Positions 14,690-23,817 of a stretch of DNA of 56,703 nt are shown here, in pieces (the first letter of the stretch is position 1; the number at the start of each line of letters is the position of its first letter). This DNA is from Paenibacillus roseus. Its GTDB lineage: Bacteria > Bacillota > Bacilli > Paenibacillales > Paenibacillaceae. The stretch spans positions 1-56,703 of the forward strand of contig NZ_JAELUP010000024.1 of the NCBI RefSeq assembly GCF_016424485.1. The letters run 5' to 3'. Made by a program: the position numbers and the translations under genes. The notes under the pieces were generated by a model, which was given only the letters and a program-made list of their open reading frames with translations, did not search any database and was not told the DNA's origin.

Positions 14690-15136
14690 ATGTCCAAAAT
14701 TTTTGTCGTCAGCAAAAAGCAGTTTCGGGTCGCAGGCGTGCTTGCGCTCGCTGCTATACTGGCTTGCGGTTATCTGTTCTGGAGCAGATCCGAGTCTGTC
14801 TCTGGCACGCCGCAAAACGAACAGGTCTACCATCTAGTCACTGGAGAATTCAAAACAACAACAGATGACGGAAGCGAACTTGAAGTGTACCGTTTTGATC
14901 CAGGAACGATTTACGTTCGCAAGGGAGAGCCTGTTCAACTGAACATTACCGGTATTAACGGCAAAATCCATCCTTTCATAATCGAAGGGCTGAACATCAA
15001 AGGAGAAGTTCAGAAAGGCAAAGTAACGACCGTCCGTTTTACCGCCGACCAGCCCGGAACCTATCCGATTGTCTGCCTGACACACACCCAGCTCAAGCGA
15101 GGCGGTCCGATGGTCGGCTATATCGTCGTACAGTAA
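14690..15136 (+). CDS. Membrane-anchored cupredoxin-domain protein
   Basis: A 148-residue exported copper protein. Residues about 13-32 form a signal anchor with a Cys near the end. The remainder is a cupredoxin fold with possible type 1 copper ligands: His in GKIHPF, then Cys and His in CLTHTQ, and Met in GGPMVGYIVVQ. This resembles the COX2/nitrosocyanin-like domain. GGAGGT precedes the ATG at good spacing. It probably carries electrons or copper at the outer face of the membrane. No oxidase subunits are nearby, so the partner is unknown. Confidence 0.8.
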   Translation: MSKIFVVSKKQFRVAGVLALAAILACGYLFWSRSESVSGTPQNEQVYHLVTGEFKTTTDDGSELEVYRFDPGTIYVRKGEPVQLNITGINGKIHPFIIEGLNIKGEVQKGKVTTVRFTADQPGTYPIVCLTHTQLKRGGPMVGYIVVQ

Positions 15137-15229
15137 TTTAACCGTTCTCTATTCGCCCCCTCTCCCCTTTGTTGTCCGCACAGCAGGCGGTTTGCCCGCA
15201 TATGATGAGTACGAGGGGAGGGAACCGTT

Positions 15230-15541
15230 ATAAAACCATCCAATGAAAAGCACAGTCAGCAGTACCCGACTGCCAGAAAAATCCGCCGCGCCTGCAACAA
15301 TGAACTCTACCGTACGATCAAGAGACTCAAGGTATGGGTTCCCAAGGAGAAGCTGGAAGAAGCGGAGTCTCTATACTTTAAAAAAGTGATTTTGAATTTA
15401 ATCTGGATTACGGAAAACCATAGCAACCGCAAGCTGCTCTCCGACTGGTGGGACGAAAATGTCAGTGCAGAAATTGCCGAGCTGTGGGAAGTCGATCGTG
15501 ATCAGTTGTGCCGGGCTTTCCGCGAAGCTTTCGGCGGTTAG
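15230..15541 (+). CDS. Conserved small protein with non-canonical start
   Basis: An open frame of 103 codons with strong coding character (KIRRACNNELYRTIKRLK, then VILNLIWITENHSNRKLL and WWDENV). It has no ATG, GTG or TTG before the conserved part. The frame is bounded by a TGA at 15206, and GAGGGGAGGG (15214-15223) sits 6 nt before ATA 15230. Either AUA is used as start or the 5' end carries a mutation or sequencing error. I recall similar proteins of about 100 residues in Paenibacillus, sometimes labelled dehydrogenase, but see no catalytic motif. The basic N-terminal half could bind nucleic acid. A mini-repeat starts 17 nt after the stop. Confidence 0.65.
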   Translation: MKPSNEKHSQQYPTARKIRRACNNELYRTIKRLKVWVPKEKLEEAESLYFKKVILNLIWITENHSNRKLLSDWWDENVSAEIAELWEVDRDQLCRAFREAFGG

Positions 15542-15558
15542 CCTGCCTTTTGCATTTC

Positions 15559-15591
15559 AAGCGTAAACGGCTTTGCCGTCCTTTGACGGGC
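15559..15591 (+). repeat. Post-stop mini-repeat, copy B
   Basis: AAGCGTAAACGGC, TTTGCCGTCCT and TTGACGGGC follow the stop of the preceding gene by 17 nt. It can fold as ACGGC-TTT-GCCGT or as GCCGTC with GACGGGC. It is nearly identical to copy A (8536) and similar to copy C (24820). Confidence 0.65.
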
Positions 15592-15660
15592 AAAAACTTC
15601 GTTTCGCGGAGAAATATAAGCCATTTAATAAAAAGAAAGTTTATAAATGCTTATATTTTG

Positions 15661-15706
15661 AAAAAAACCCCGGAATTACACCTCTTAGCCAGAGGCATAT
15701 CCGGGG
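15661..15706 (-). terminator. Terminator of the O-antigen-ligase-like gene
   Basis: CCCCGGA (15668-15674) pairs with TCCGGGG (15700-15706), with an inner CCTCT/AGAGG helix. On the minus strand a T-run follows. The stem overlaps the last codons of the gene. Confidence 0.8.
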
Positions 15707-17778
15707 TCTCCTATTGACTTGGCTAGCAATTCACGACAAGCACGGGCATATTCCACTGCCTCCGCTGTCATCTCAAACCGGCGGCCGTTGGCAGGGTTAT
15801 GCATCGCGGCTACCTCCCGAACCAATGCCTCATAAGCGCCATAAGCTTGCAGTGCGGCTTCAGCCGTCAGGCGCGATTCTTTGGACTGTCCCTCATTTTC
15901 CAATCGGCGGGCAAGCTGCGTCAATGCCACAATCGTCTTCGTCTGGCGCTCCTTATTGAACCGATCCCGCTCCAGCGCCTGTTTCATAAATGCAATTGCA
16001 CGCCCTGAATCACCAAGCTCTACATAACTGTCCCCTAGCCGCCACATCAACTCTGCCGACTCCCGTTCATGCCTTAACCCCTCCTGAAGCAACGGAATAC
16101 GGTTTTCTGCCCTTAGCAGCGCCGCCAGCTCCAGCCTTGTCTGTGTCCAATAGGGATTGAGCTCCAACGAGCGAACAAGCCCCAGAACCTGATGCCCCTC
16201 CTTAACGCTCAGAGCCGATTCCCTCTCTGCCGTAGCCAGATGCAGCCGCCACCCTGACCATCCCGCTGCCCCAAGCCACAGAATAAGAGCTGCTGACAGC
16301 CCCATATATGGCCAATTCAGTTGCCTGCTTCGCTTCAATCTATGCAATGGAACCAAGGAATGCACATTACCCTCCACGGGGCTTTCTCTCAAATATAAAG
16401 CAAAGTAACCAAACAAAAGCAGCCAGTAAAAGCCAAAAGCATTATCGAAATCCACCGCTGCATGCACCAGCAAAATGAAAGCAGGCAGTGTATCAACAGC
16501 TTCCTGCCTCCAAACCTTAACGACCATAATAATAAGCAGTATGAACAACAGCAGCAGCCCAACAGCTCCCAGGTCCAGCAAAATATCCAGATAACCGCTG
16601 TGAACTTTGCTGCCCACATAAGGCTGCTGCTGAATGCGTTCAAACAGCATTTTCCAGGTATCTCCCCCCTGTCCAAGCCAAGGCGCTTCCTGGAATAAAC
16701 GTAGCGCATCCTTATAGAAAAGCCAGCGCGCTCCGGCAGTCTCGTATTGTCCGCTTTCAAGCCTGCCGCCCAAAGATGAGGGCAGCAGCGCTACTGTTCC
16801 GGCTAATCCGGCTGCCAGCAACAGCCATAATTGCAACGGCCTTTGCAGCAGCCGCTTTGACTTGACCGCGAAGCAGAACAACATGATTAGACCGCCTGAA
16901 ATTGCGAGTAACACCAAGACAATTATAGAATCGGCTGTCCGGCTGCCGGCAATCTGTCCGCCGCTGTAATAACCCGCCAGCAACCGGCAAATGAATGCCG
17001 ACAACGGCAAGGAAATCGCAGAATACAACAGCCACCCTTTCTGCTGTGTCCCTCGAACAATCAACAACCCTGCAAGCCATGCCCCGCCCGCGGCGAACCA
17101 GGCGCCTCTTGATTCTGTCAATAGCAGCGTCAACATTGTAGGCACAAGGAGAAGCGCCGGAATAATGGATCGCCAGGATAGTTGGACTGCTTTCGACAGC
17201 AAAATAAAATACCATAAGCTATAAAAAGCCAGTACGGCAGCCAGCATATTCGGATATTGAAAAAAACCCGCCAATCGTGCTCCCAGAGCAGAAATTTGCT
17301 CGTTGCCGGAATAGAATAAAGCCTCAGGGAAGGCAGCCCACCCCATCCAGAAAGCGAGACTGCTAAAAGTGATGAATGCTCCTGTAAGCTGCATAGCCAG
17401 CATTGCCGCCGAACGTCCGCCTTTGGACGAAGCCGCGGCATATACAAGAAGAAAGAATACCCCAAAAAATGTCCAGCGCATCGCTTGCTGCAAGGTACCC
17501 ATAATGGATAAGGGAGCAGCCAGCAAGTGGAGAGCGTAGGCAGCAGAGATGACAAATGGCCACAACAGAAATACACGACCCTTAGCCATAACATCGCTAA
17601 CCCAGGAGGTGCTGCTTCTACCCATCCGCGCCAACACCAATACAAGGATTGCTGTTCCACAAAGGACAGTCCCCAATCCATATAGATCGGAATCAAAGTA
17701 CATTCCATACCGATAGGCCGAGTACATCAGCAACGTAGAAAGTGCCGTGAAGATAAGCATTCGATAAATGAACAGCAT
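15685..17778 (-). CDS. O-antigen ligase/polymerase-family membrane protein with TPR tail
   Basis: A 697-residue polytopic membrane protein. About a dozen hydrophobic segments cover residues 1-480. The Wzy_C/O-antigen ligase signature is seen around residues 350-400, with RWLFYKDALRLFQEAPWLGQG and then SKVHSGYLDILLDLG. Residues about 510-690 are soluble and helical with TPR-like repeats (ELMWRLGDSYVELGDSGRAIAFMKQAL). Such proteins join or polymerise glycan chains at the outer membrane leaflet; in Gram-positives they are linked to surface polysaccharide or S-layer glycan assembly. AGGGAGGAGGA precedes the ATG. It lies downstream of the HD-GYP and GGDEF genes, fitting a c-di-GMP-linked surface glycan theme. 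Confidence 0.85.
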   Translation of the reverse strand: MLFIYRMLIFTALSTLLMYSAYRYGMYFDSDLYGLGTVLCGTAILVLVLARMGRSSTSWVSDVMAKGRVFLLWPFVISAAYALHLLAAPLSIMGTLQQAMRWTFFGVFFLLVYAAASSKGGRSAAMLAMQLTGAFITFSSLAFWMGWAAFPEALFYSGNEQISALGARLAGFFQYPNMLAAVLAFYSLWYFILLSKAVQLSWRSIIPALLLVPTMLTLLLTESRGAWFAAGGAWLAGLLIVRGTQQKGWLLYSAISLPLSAFICRLLAGYYSGGQIAGSRTADSIIVLVLLAISGGLIMLFCFAVKSKRLLQRPLQLWLLLAAGLAGTVALLPSSLGGRLESGQYETAGARWLFYKDALRLFQEAPWLGQGGDTWKMLFERIQQQPYVGSKVHSGYLDILLDLGAVGLLLLFILLIIMVVKVWRQEAVDTLPAFILLVHAAVDFDNAFGFYWLLLFGYFALYLRESPVEGNVHSLVPLHRLKRSRQLNWPYMGLSAALILWLGAAGWSGWRLHLATAERESALSVKEGHQVLGLVRSLELNPYWTQTRLELAALLRAENRIPLLQEGLRHERESAELMWRLGDSYVELGDSGRAIAFMKQALERDRFNKERQTKTIVALTQLARRLENEGQSKESRLTAEAALQAYGAYEALVREVAAMHNPANGRRFEMTAEAVEYARACRELLAKSIGDPGYASG

Positions 17779-17822
17779 GTCCTCCTCCCTTCCGGGGAAC
17801 GTCCCCGCCGATTCGTCAAAAT

Positions 17823-18062
17823 CTAAACTTTACATTCGCGCATCTTTTGCAGCCGATGTCGATTTCCCGGGAAATTCTCTACGGGAAATTTCGCCAAATG
17901 TATTACACCGCCAAAACAACATGCGTCACCGTTCGATAGATGCACACGATGCTCGCCTTTAAAGTCCGATTCCCTCTGCAAACCTCCACCAAAAAAGACA
18001 AAAACAGCCTCTATTGCAGCGGCTGCCTGGCTGTCCCAATGATTGCGGTAACGGATATTCAT
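17823..18062 (-). CDS. Possible small protein coupled to the HD-GYP gene
   Basis: A 79-codon frame whose ATG overlaps the HD-GYP stop codon as TAATG, with AAGG a few bases upstream, so translational coupling is possible. The protein is not recognisable, contains a CC pair and no membrane segment, and may be chance. I keep it at low confidence because of the stop-start overlap and because it fills most of the gap before the O-antigen-ligase-like gene. Confidence 0.35.
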   Translation of the reverse strand: MNIRYRNHWDSQAAAAIEAVFVFFGGGLQRESDFKGEHRVHLSNGDACCFGGVIHLAKFPVENFPGNRHRLQKMRECKV

Positions 18063-19144
18063 TACAATACCTTGGCTATCATCAGATGGAGACTGTCCTT
18101 TAAATCAATCTCGTAAGGCTCTTTCACAGACGTTCCGTCAGCTTCTGTAATGATTCTCACGGTGGGTCGGTGAACGGCCAGCGAGTTATTTGAGACCACA
18201 ACTCCAATCTGCCCTGAGTTGAGCTGCACAGTCGTCGCTACCGGATAAATCGAAATATGCTTGCAGAACAAGCGAATCAAATCAACATCAAAATAGGAAT
18301 TGCCTGCTGCGAACAAGTACTCAATCGCCTCTGACGGCGTATAGCGGGGACGATGCGGCCTTGGCGAGGTCAATGCGTCATAAACATCCGCGATTGCCAC
18401 AATTTGCGCATATTCGTGTATCTCGTCCTTCTTTAGCCCGCGCGGATAGCCCGTACCGTCATAGCGTTCATGATGCTGCAAAGCACAGTGTGCCGAGAGC
18501 AACGACAAATCATATTGATGGCGCAACAGATTGAACCCTTCCACTGTATGCTTCTGCACAAATTTCATTTCTTCCTTGCTCAGCGCCGTCTTCTTTTTCA
18601 GCAATTCCTGCGGCACCTGAGTCATGCCAACGTCAAAAAGCAAAGCCCCAATCCCCAGATCCTCCAACTGATTGCGGTTATAGCCTTTGGCAAGCCCAAT
18701 AATTCCTGCCAGAACAGCCACATTTACCGAATGCTGGAACAGGTACGCATCACTGGTGTGAATCGACTCCAGATTCACGAGAATTTCCTGGCGGCCCATC
18801 AAATCTTGCAGGATTTGTCCGAATACGTGGCGAAAGGTACGGCCCAGTTCCGGTGCAACCGCCCTACCCTTGGTGGCCGGATTTTCAATAATTGAATTCA
18901 TCGCTTTATAGACAGAATCCACCGCTTGCTTGCGTGTTTCCTCACGAATGACCTCCTCCGGAATAATGTCCTCGGTATTCTTCTCCTCAATGTAGACACT
19001 ATCTACCCCCAAGTCACGCAGCCGCTCAATAAAACGGTCATTTAATTCAACCCCCAGGCCTAGCAGAACATGACCATTCTCTCTTAAAACTGGCTTGGCC
19101 AGCCGGTCTCCAGCCTTCACCAATCTGATTTGAACTCTTCTCAT
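18062..19144 (-). CDS. HD-GYP-domain protein with altered HD motif
   Basis: A 360-residue protein of the HD-GYP class, which normally hydrolyses c-di-GMP. The N-terminal about 120 residues are a small regulatory region. The HD-GYP domain spans about 130-330, with HSVNVAVLAG, HT (199-200), HHERYDGTGYPRGL (224-237) and YAQIVAIADVYDALTS. In the signature HD pair the His is replaced by Phe: residues 170-171 read F-D in LLFDVGMTQVP where active enzymes have L-L-H-D-I-G. The GYP motif is intact. It may have weak or no phosphodiesterase activity and act as a c-di-GMP receptor. It follows the GGDEF gene on the same strand. Confidence 0.9.
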   Translation of the reverse strand: MRRVQIRLVKAGDRLAKPVLRENGHVLLGLGVELNDRFIERLRDLGVDSVYIEEKNTEDIIPEEVIREETRKQAVDSVYKAMNSIIENPATKGRAVAPELGRTFRHVFGQILQDLMGRQEILVNLESIHTSDAYLFQHSVNVAVLAGIIGLAKGYNRNQLEDLGIGALLFDVGMTQVPQELLKKKTALSKEEMKFVQKHTVEGFNLLRHQYDLSLLSAHCALQHHERYDGTGYPRGLKKDEIHEYAQIVAIADVYDALTSPRPHRPRYTPSEAIEYLFAAGNSYFDVDLIRLFCKHISIYPVATTVQLNSGQIGVVVSNNSLAVHRPTVRIITEADGTSVKEPYEIDLKDSLHLMIAKVL

Positions 19145-19233
19145 TAATTATCGCCCTTTTCGATGCTGGAATAAACAGTCATGGATCGCGTAAACGTAAA
19201 AATAGCAAATAAAAAGTTAACAGAAGGCGGGAA

Positions 19234-20913
19234 TCAAGCCTTTCTGTATATGGATACAATTCGGTTCCTCCCTCCATGCTTGGCTTCATAAAGCGCGGCG
19301 TCAGCTTCCGAGAACAGTTCCCGCAAATAGCCCTTCGGGTTCTCAACCGACATCCGTCCTCCTTTGTCAACCGACAGGACACCAAGACTGATCGTCACCC
19401 CGATCGGATGGTTGCCGGGTCCGGGTTGAATAATATTGAACTCTACCGCCTCTTTCACCCTCTGCGCAAGCAGCAGCGCCTGCTCCTCATTGGTATGGGG
19501 CAAATAGACGGAAAATTCCTCCCCGCCGTACCGGGCGAGAACATCCGTGCGCCGCAGCATTCTCTTCACGACTGCAGCCGTACTTGAGAGAACCTCATCC
19601 CCGATAATATGGCCGAAGCGGTCATTCACATTTTTGAATAAATCAATATCAAACAGGAAGATCGAGAATGGAATCTGGTATCTCATATTCTTCATGACTT
19701 CGTGTTCCATCTGCTGCATCAAATATCTGCGATTGTAGCAACCGGTCAAGCTGTCTGTCACCGCCATCTGTTCGAGCAACTGATTCGCCTTGTAAAGCTC
19801 ATCCTGCATCAGCATAAGAGCGCGATTGCGTTCCTGCAACACCTCATTTTGTCTGTATGACTCATCCACGAGCCTTCTAAGCTCACTGACATCCTGAAAC
19901 GTAATAATCCTTCCGATAAGCGCCATTCCCGAGTCAAAAATCGGCGCCGTATAGATGGACATATGCGAATCGCTGCCAAGCGAAATTTCAATCTGTGCGC
20001 CTTCAGGTTTTCGTTGTTCGTACGCTTTCAGGAAAACTCTCACATCCCCTTCGATATGCAGTGGAGCAAGAAGCCTGGAGATATCCAGAAAATCACCGGG
20101 CCGAAGACTGAAAAGCGGCCGGACCGCCGAATTTACATCCAGCACGATGCCGTGCTCATCCAGCACGATAATGCCGGTGCTCATGCTGTCCAATACATCC
20201 TTCTGGTCAAGCCGTATGACATGAAAGACTTTGAAAACCTGAATGGCAATGAGAAAATACAACCCCGACAGCAAAATCCCCCAAGAAGTCAGACCGATCA
20301 CCATCGTCGTCTGTTCGGCAAACACCACATTAACAACGAGGTCCGCCAAGGCAAAGGTTGACAATATGAGAATGCCTATGGTCGCAAGTACAATTTGCAA
20401 TCTGTGCCGCGATGTTTTGGCTGTGCGGTAGGAGCTGTACAAATGATAGATGGAAAACACAATATACAGGCTGAGTGTAATTAAGGTGAACCAAAAAAGC
20501 GGCCCGTACTCTCTTTCCTTAAAATCCCCGTCTACAGGCAGTACAAACCAGTCCCAAGGATTGCACACGACTCCGGCAGCCGCAAAAAGGCTGGGAAGCC
20601 CCAGCCAAAAGAGCCTGATTCTCGTTAGCAAATACGATTGGCCTGTTAAGAAAATAGCAAAAATCAGCCAACCCGAGCCAAGTAGGGATAGGCCGACAAA
20701 AGAAGCTTTTAAATAAAAAAGCTGCAACATGGGATTGTCCGTCGTCAATACCGCAAACTGGCTGATCGGCCACAGCATCATAAGGAAATGAAAGACAAGA
20801 TACACCTTATGAAGAACTGTGATCGTGTTAAACAAAAATATGATGGCAAACATAATAAAAAGAATTAAAAAATAGATTAATTCCGACCATACTCCGAGTC
20901 CCACACGATTCAC
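19234..20913 (-). CDS. Membrane diguanylate cyclase (7TM-PAS-GGDEF)
   Basis: A 559-residue enzyme making c-di-GMP from two GTP. The N-terminus holds seven hydrophobic segments (about 8-230) like the histidine-kinase 7TM sensory region, then a PAS domain (240-345, LDSMSTGIIVLDEHGIVLDVN), a coiled coil and a GGDEF domain from about 385. The active-site GGEEF lies at about 463-467, and the inhibitory I-site RRTD is five residues before it, so both activity and feedback inhibition look intact. The likely start is GTG 20913 or GTG 20904, behind GGGTGA. An inverted repeat GTTCAAA/TTTGAAC lies upstream at 20972-20995. The HD-GYP gene is 89 nt downstream. Confidence 0.93.
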   Translation of the reverse strand: MNRVGLGVWSELIYFLILFIMFAIIFLFNTITVLHKVYLVFHFLMMLWPISQFAVLTTDNPMLQLFYLKASFVGLSLLGSGWLIFAIFLTGQSYLLTRIRLFWLGLPSLFAAAGVVCNPWDWFVLPVDGDFKEREYGPLFWFTLITLSLYIVFSIYHLYSSYRTAKTSRHRLQIVLATIGILILSTFALADLVVNVVFAEQTTMVIGLTSWGILLSGLYFLIAIQVFKVFHVIRLDQKDVLDSMSTGIIVLDEHGIVLDVNSAVRPLFSLRPGDFLDISRLLAPLHIEGDVRVFLKAYEQRKPEGAQIEISLGSDSHMSIYTAPIFDSGMALIGRIITFQDVSELRRLVDESYRQNEVLQERNRALMLMQDELYKANQLLEQMAVTDSLTGCYNRRYLMQQMEHEVMKNMRYQIPFSIFLFDIDLFKNVNDRFGHIIGDEVLSSTAAVVKRMLRRTDVLARYGGEEFSVYLPHTNEEQALLLAQRVKEAVEFNIIQPGPGNHPIGVTISLGVLSVDKGGRMSVENPKGYLRELFSEADAALYEAKHGGRNRIVSIYRKA

Positions 20914-20971
20914 CCATTCAACATATAGTCTAACTTCTTCTGGGACTAAAACTACCCGCCATTCAAGGACG

Positions 20972-20995
20972 GTTCAAAGTTTTCGTTATTTGAAC
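20972..20995. promoter_or_regulatory. Inverted repeat upstream of the diguanylate cyclase gene
   Basis: GTTCAAA (20972-20978) and TTTGAAC (20989-20995) are separated by 10 bp, about 60 bp before the cyclase start. It could be an operator. No protein is implicated. Confidence 0.35.
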
Positions 20996-21097
20996 TCACA
21001 CTTGTAGCTTATTCTAACATATTAGAATTTTGGAGGACAAGAAATATGACTTGGAATCGCTATTTTTTTCACAAAAATGAATTTGGGACTTCTTTTT

Positions 21098-22273
21098 TTA
21101 GGCTTCGGGCAAAAGGTCGGACAGATGCTTCTCCATATGTGGGACAGCCTGGATACTGTCGCGAAAGATTACATATTCACTCCACTTCTGTGCAGTATCT
21201 GTTTTTGGAGCCTTGAAAGCGCGAATCATTATATTTTTTGGTGTATGCTCCGGGTCTATAAATTCCAGAACCTGAGTCTTATAACCTAACGTCTCGAGCA
21301 ATTGCGCCCTTAAGGCATCGGTAGCCAGCGCGGCAAAGCGCTCCCTGAACAGTCCGTGGGTGAGAAGCGGCGCGAGCGTATCGCTTTGAATCTGCGCGAA
21401 CAATTCATGTTGGCAGCACGGCACGGACAAGATAACGGAGGCTCCCCAACGCACGGCCTTGATCAATGCAGCGTCTGTAGCCGTATCGCAGGCATGCAAA
21501 GTGACCACCATATCGGCCGCGACAACGCCTTCATACTCGGCAATATCCCCTTGTATGAATTCAAGGCGGTCATAGCCAAGCCGCTCGGCCAGCCCTCTGC
21601 AAAAGGCAATAACATCCGTCTTCAGGTCCAGACCCACGATGCGAATATCCAAATTGTGTACGTGGACGAGAAGATGATACAGAGCAAAGGTCAAATAGGA
21701 TTTGCCGCAGCCAAAATCTACAATTGTCAGTTCCCTGTCCTTGGGCAAATGGGGCAGCATGTCCGAAGCAATCTCCAGGAAACGATTGATTTGCCTGAAC
21801 TTATCCTGCTTCTTGGCGTGGATTTTGCCTTCCTTCGTCATAATCCCCAGCTCAATTAAAAATTGTACAGGCACGCCTTCTTCCAGGACATAGCGCTTTT
21901 TGCGGTTATGTGTAAGCAAAGGCTGCTTTGCTGCTCCGGTTGTAGCCGGCTTGCCGAGCAAGGATGCTTTGCCCTTTTTGCTGATCAGGATCTGAACATC
22001 GGCCTCCGAAGTTTTAAACAACCCCTGCCGATAGCATTGTGTGAGCAACTCTACCGTTCGCGCAGCAGCTTGGTCAGGCAGCAGGTTATCATGGGTAACC
22101 CTGTTTTGCTCATGATATTCAAATTGGTAATGGAGCCCTGCCTTCAAGCTTACGGGACGAATAATCGTCCGCAGCGGGAAGCCCGCATCCTTCCGTCTAA
22201 GCTGACTGAGCGTAGCCTGATGAAGACTTTGTATCTCAAACCATTGATGTACCTGCTGCTGCCAATTGTCCAT
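21098..22273 (-). CDS. SAM-dependent methyltransferase (Methyltransf_32-like)
   Basis: A 391-residue protein with a class I methyltransferase domain in the middle: the SAM motif IVDFGCGKSYLTFALYHLL at about 200, IRIVGLDLKTDVIAFC, VVTLHACDTATDAALIKA and SVPCCQHELF. This pattern matches the family that includes METTL25 and RRNAD1, often annotated only as SAM-dependent methyltransferase; the substrate is probably an RNA but is not known. ATG 22273 is chosen because AGGGAGAAGGAA immediately precedes it. The gene follows the DUF6483 gene by 10 nt and probably shares its transcript. Confidence 0.88.
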   Translation of the reverse strand: MDNWQQQVHQWFEIQSLHQATLSQLRRKDAGFPLRTIIRPVSLKAGLHYQFEYHEQNRVTHDNLLPDQAAARTVELLTQCYRQGLFKTSEADVQILISKKGKASLLGKPATTGAAKQPLLTHNRKKRYVLEEGVPVQFLIELGIMTKEGKIHAKKQDKFRQINRFLEIASDMLPHLPKDRELTIVDFGCGKSYLTFALYHLLVHVHNLDIRIVGLDLKTDVIAFCRGLAERLGYDRLEFIQGDIAEYEGVVAADMVVTLHACDTATDAALIKAVRWGASVILSVPCCQHELFAQIQSDTLAPLLTHGLFRERFAALATDALRAQLLETLGYKTQVLEFIDPEHTPKNIMIRAFKAPKTDTAQKWSEYVIFRDSIQAVPHMEKHLSDLLPEA

Positions 22274-22283
22274 TTCCTTCTCC

Positions 22284-22946
22284 CTACACTCCTTGTTTGT
22301 TCCATTGCGCATGCAATAACTCCGATGCTTCTGTAACTTCTTCTATAGATAAACCGCCTGCCAGCAGTCGTTCATTGCCGAGCTTCTCCATCCGAACATA
22401 AAATTGCTCGGCTTCCTCAAACTCCAACTCTCCGTCCTCTAACAGTTCATGCAGCATATTCTCCGCCTCGTCCAGCCTGCCGCTGGCCTCATACCAGTCC
22501 ATGAGCAGACGGTTGAGCGACACGGGCAATTCATACGCAGTGAGATGCCGCTCCAACTCGCGCGCTCCCTGCTCAGGATCGACTACAATTGTGCCTGAAC
22601 GATCCAGCGCCGAGCGGAGCAAAAGATGAAGCGCTTTTACACGCAGCCCGAAGGCAAGCCCTGTCTCCCCTTCCTCCTCATGGATCGCAGCCTTCTCCCG
22701 CAGCAACAGAGCGATGGACTGAAGACCAGCATAATCCGTCTGCCCATTCCGGCTCATCAGCCTGACGATATCCTCTCCGGATAATGATTGCAGCAGCATG
22801 GAATTCATTCGAAAATTCCGCTCCAGCAGTTCATCGACAAGCAGGAGCGCTTCCTTATTTTCCTTCTGCTGCCGCAATCCCATAATTTGACCCATTGCCA
22901 CACTCATCTGGTGAATCATCCGCATCAGATAATCCCTTTGAAACAT
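22284..22946 (-). CDS. DUF6483-family protein
   Basis: A 220-residue soluble, all-helical protein. It begins MFQRDYLMRMIHQMSVAMGQI, the conserved opening of the DUF6483 family, and continues with TPR-like helices (RLLMDWYEASGRLDEAENMLHELL). Function is unknown. ATG 22946 suits the ribosome binding site better than the GTG at 22958. It sits between the alpha/beta hydrolase and methyltransferase genes on the same strand with very short gaps, so an operon of yyaC, hydrolase, this gene and the methyltransferase is likely. Confidence 0.8.
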   Translation of the reverse strand: MFQRDYLMRMIHQMSVAMGQIMGLRQQKENKEALLLVDELLERNFRMNSMLLQSLSGEDIVRLMSRNGQTDYAGLQSIALLLREKAAIHEEEGETGLAFGLRVKALHLLLRSALDRSGTIVVDPEQGARELERHLTAYELPVSLNRLLMDWYEASGRLDEAENMLHELLEDGELEFEEAEQFYVRMEKLGNERLLAGGLSIEEVTEASELLHAQWNKQGV

Positions 22947-22964
22947 AAAGCGACTCACACCTTC

Positions 22965-23795
22965 CTATATTAACGCGATAAACTTTTGCAGCACCTCTGC
23001 AAGCCCGCTCGCCGCTTCAAGCATTCCCATATGACCGGCGCCTTCCAGCAGATGGGTTTGTACACCCGCATTGCCCTCCGCACCCTGAAAGGTACTCTCC
23101 GCAGGTATTACCTGATCCTCTGCTCCCGCAACCAGCAGTACTGGGACCGTCGCATGACGCACCAGAGGGGTACGGTCAGGACGAGCCTTCATCCCGAGCG
23201 CTGTAGCCGCCGCACCTTGAGCGGAAGTCCCATGTCCGATTCTTCTGGCCAGATCGACCTGCTCCGGCATGGATTCCAGATGCTTGGGAGCAAACAGCTT
23301 CGGCACAAGCCCGTCAGCAAATGCAGGTATACCCCCCTGCCGAATGGTTTGCACAGCCTTATCCCGGTTTTGTTTCGCTTCTTCACTGTCTGGCAGCGCT
23401 GTCGAATGAATCAGCGCAAACCCGTTGATGCGCTCCGGGTAGCGGTTCACCGCGGCCAGCGTAATATAACCGCCTAGTGAATGACCCACCAGCGCCGTCT
23501 TCTTGAGCTCCAATGCATCCAGCAGTTCCAGAATGTCCCCGGCAAAATTGTCCATTTCGTATACCTGACCATTCTGCGCTTCAGATGCGCCATGTCCGCG
23601 CAAATCCGGTATGATGACCCGCGCATGTTCCTTCAGCTGCGGCAATAGATCTGTCCAATAAGCGGAACTGCCGCAGTATCCGTGAAGGAGTATTACAGTC
23701 GCCTTATTGTCCGCTTCCTGGCCGCTGTCATAGTAAGCAAGTCTGAAACCATTTTTCAGTATAATATATTGATCGGTTAAAGTAGTTTTCCTCAT
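22965..23795 (-). CDS. Alpha/beta hydrolase
   Basis: A 276-residue serine hydrolase of the alpha/beta fold. The oxyanion segment LLHGYCGSSAYW, the nucleophile elbow GHSLGG, the acid in GAEDQVIP and the catalytic His in EGAGHMGMLE are all present in proper order. The closest look is to the RsbQ/BioH/lactonase-like group. The substrate is unknown. ATG 23795 has GGGTGA seven bases upstream; the longer frame overlaps yyaC. No signal peptide is present, so it is cytoplasmic. Confidence 0.88.
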   Translation of the reverse strand: MRKTTLTDQYIILKNGFRLAYYDSGQEADNKATVILLHGYCGSSAYWTDLLPQLKEHARVIIPDLRGHGASEAQNGQVYEMDNFAGDILELLDALELKKTALVGHSLGGYITLAAVNRYPERINGFALIHSTALPDSEEAKQNRDKAVQTIRQGGIPAFADGLVPKLFAPKHLESMPEQVDLARRIGHGTSAQGAAATALGMKARPDRTPLVRHATVPVLLVAGAEDQVIPAESTFQGAEGNAGVQTHLLEGAGHMGMLEAASGLAEVLQKFIALI

Positions 23796-23817
23796 TAATG
23801 ATTCACCCGCTTTACAA

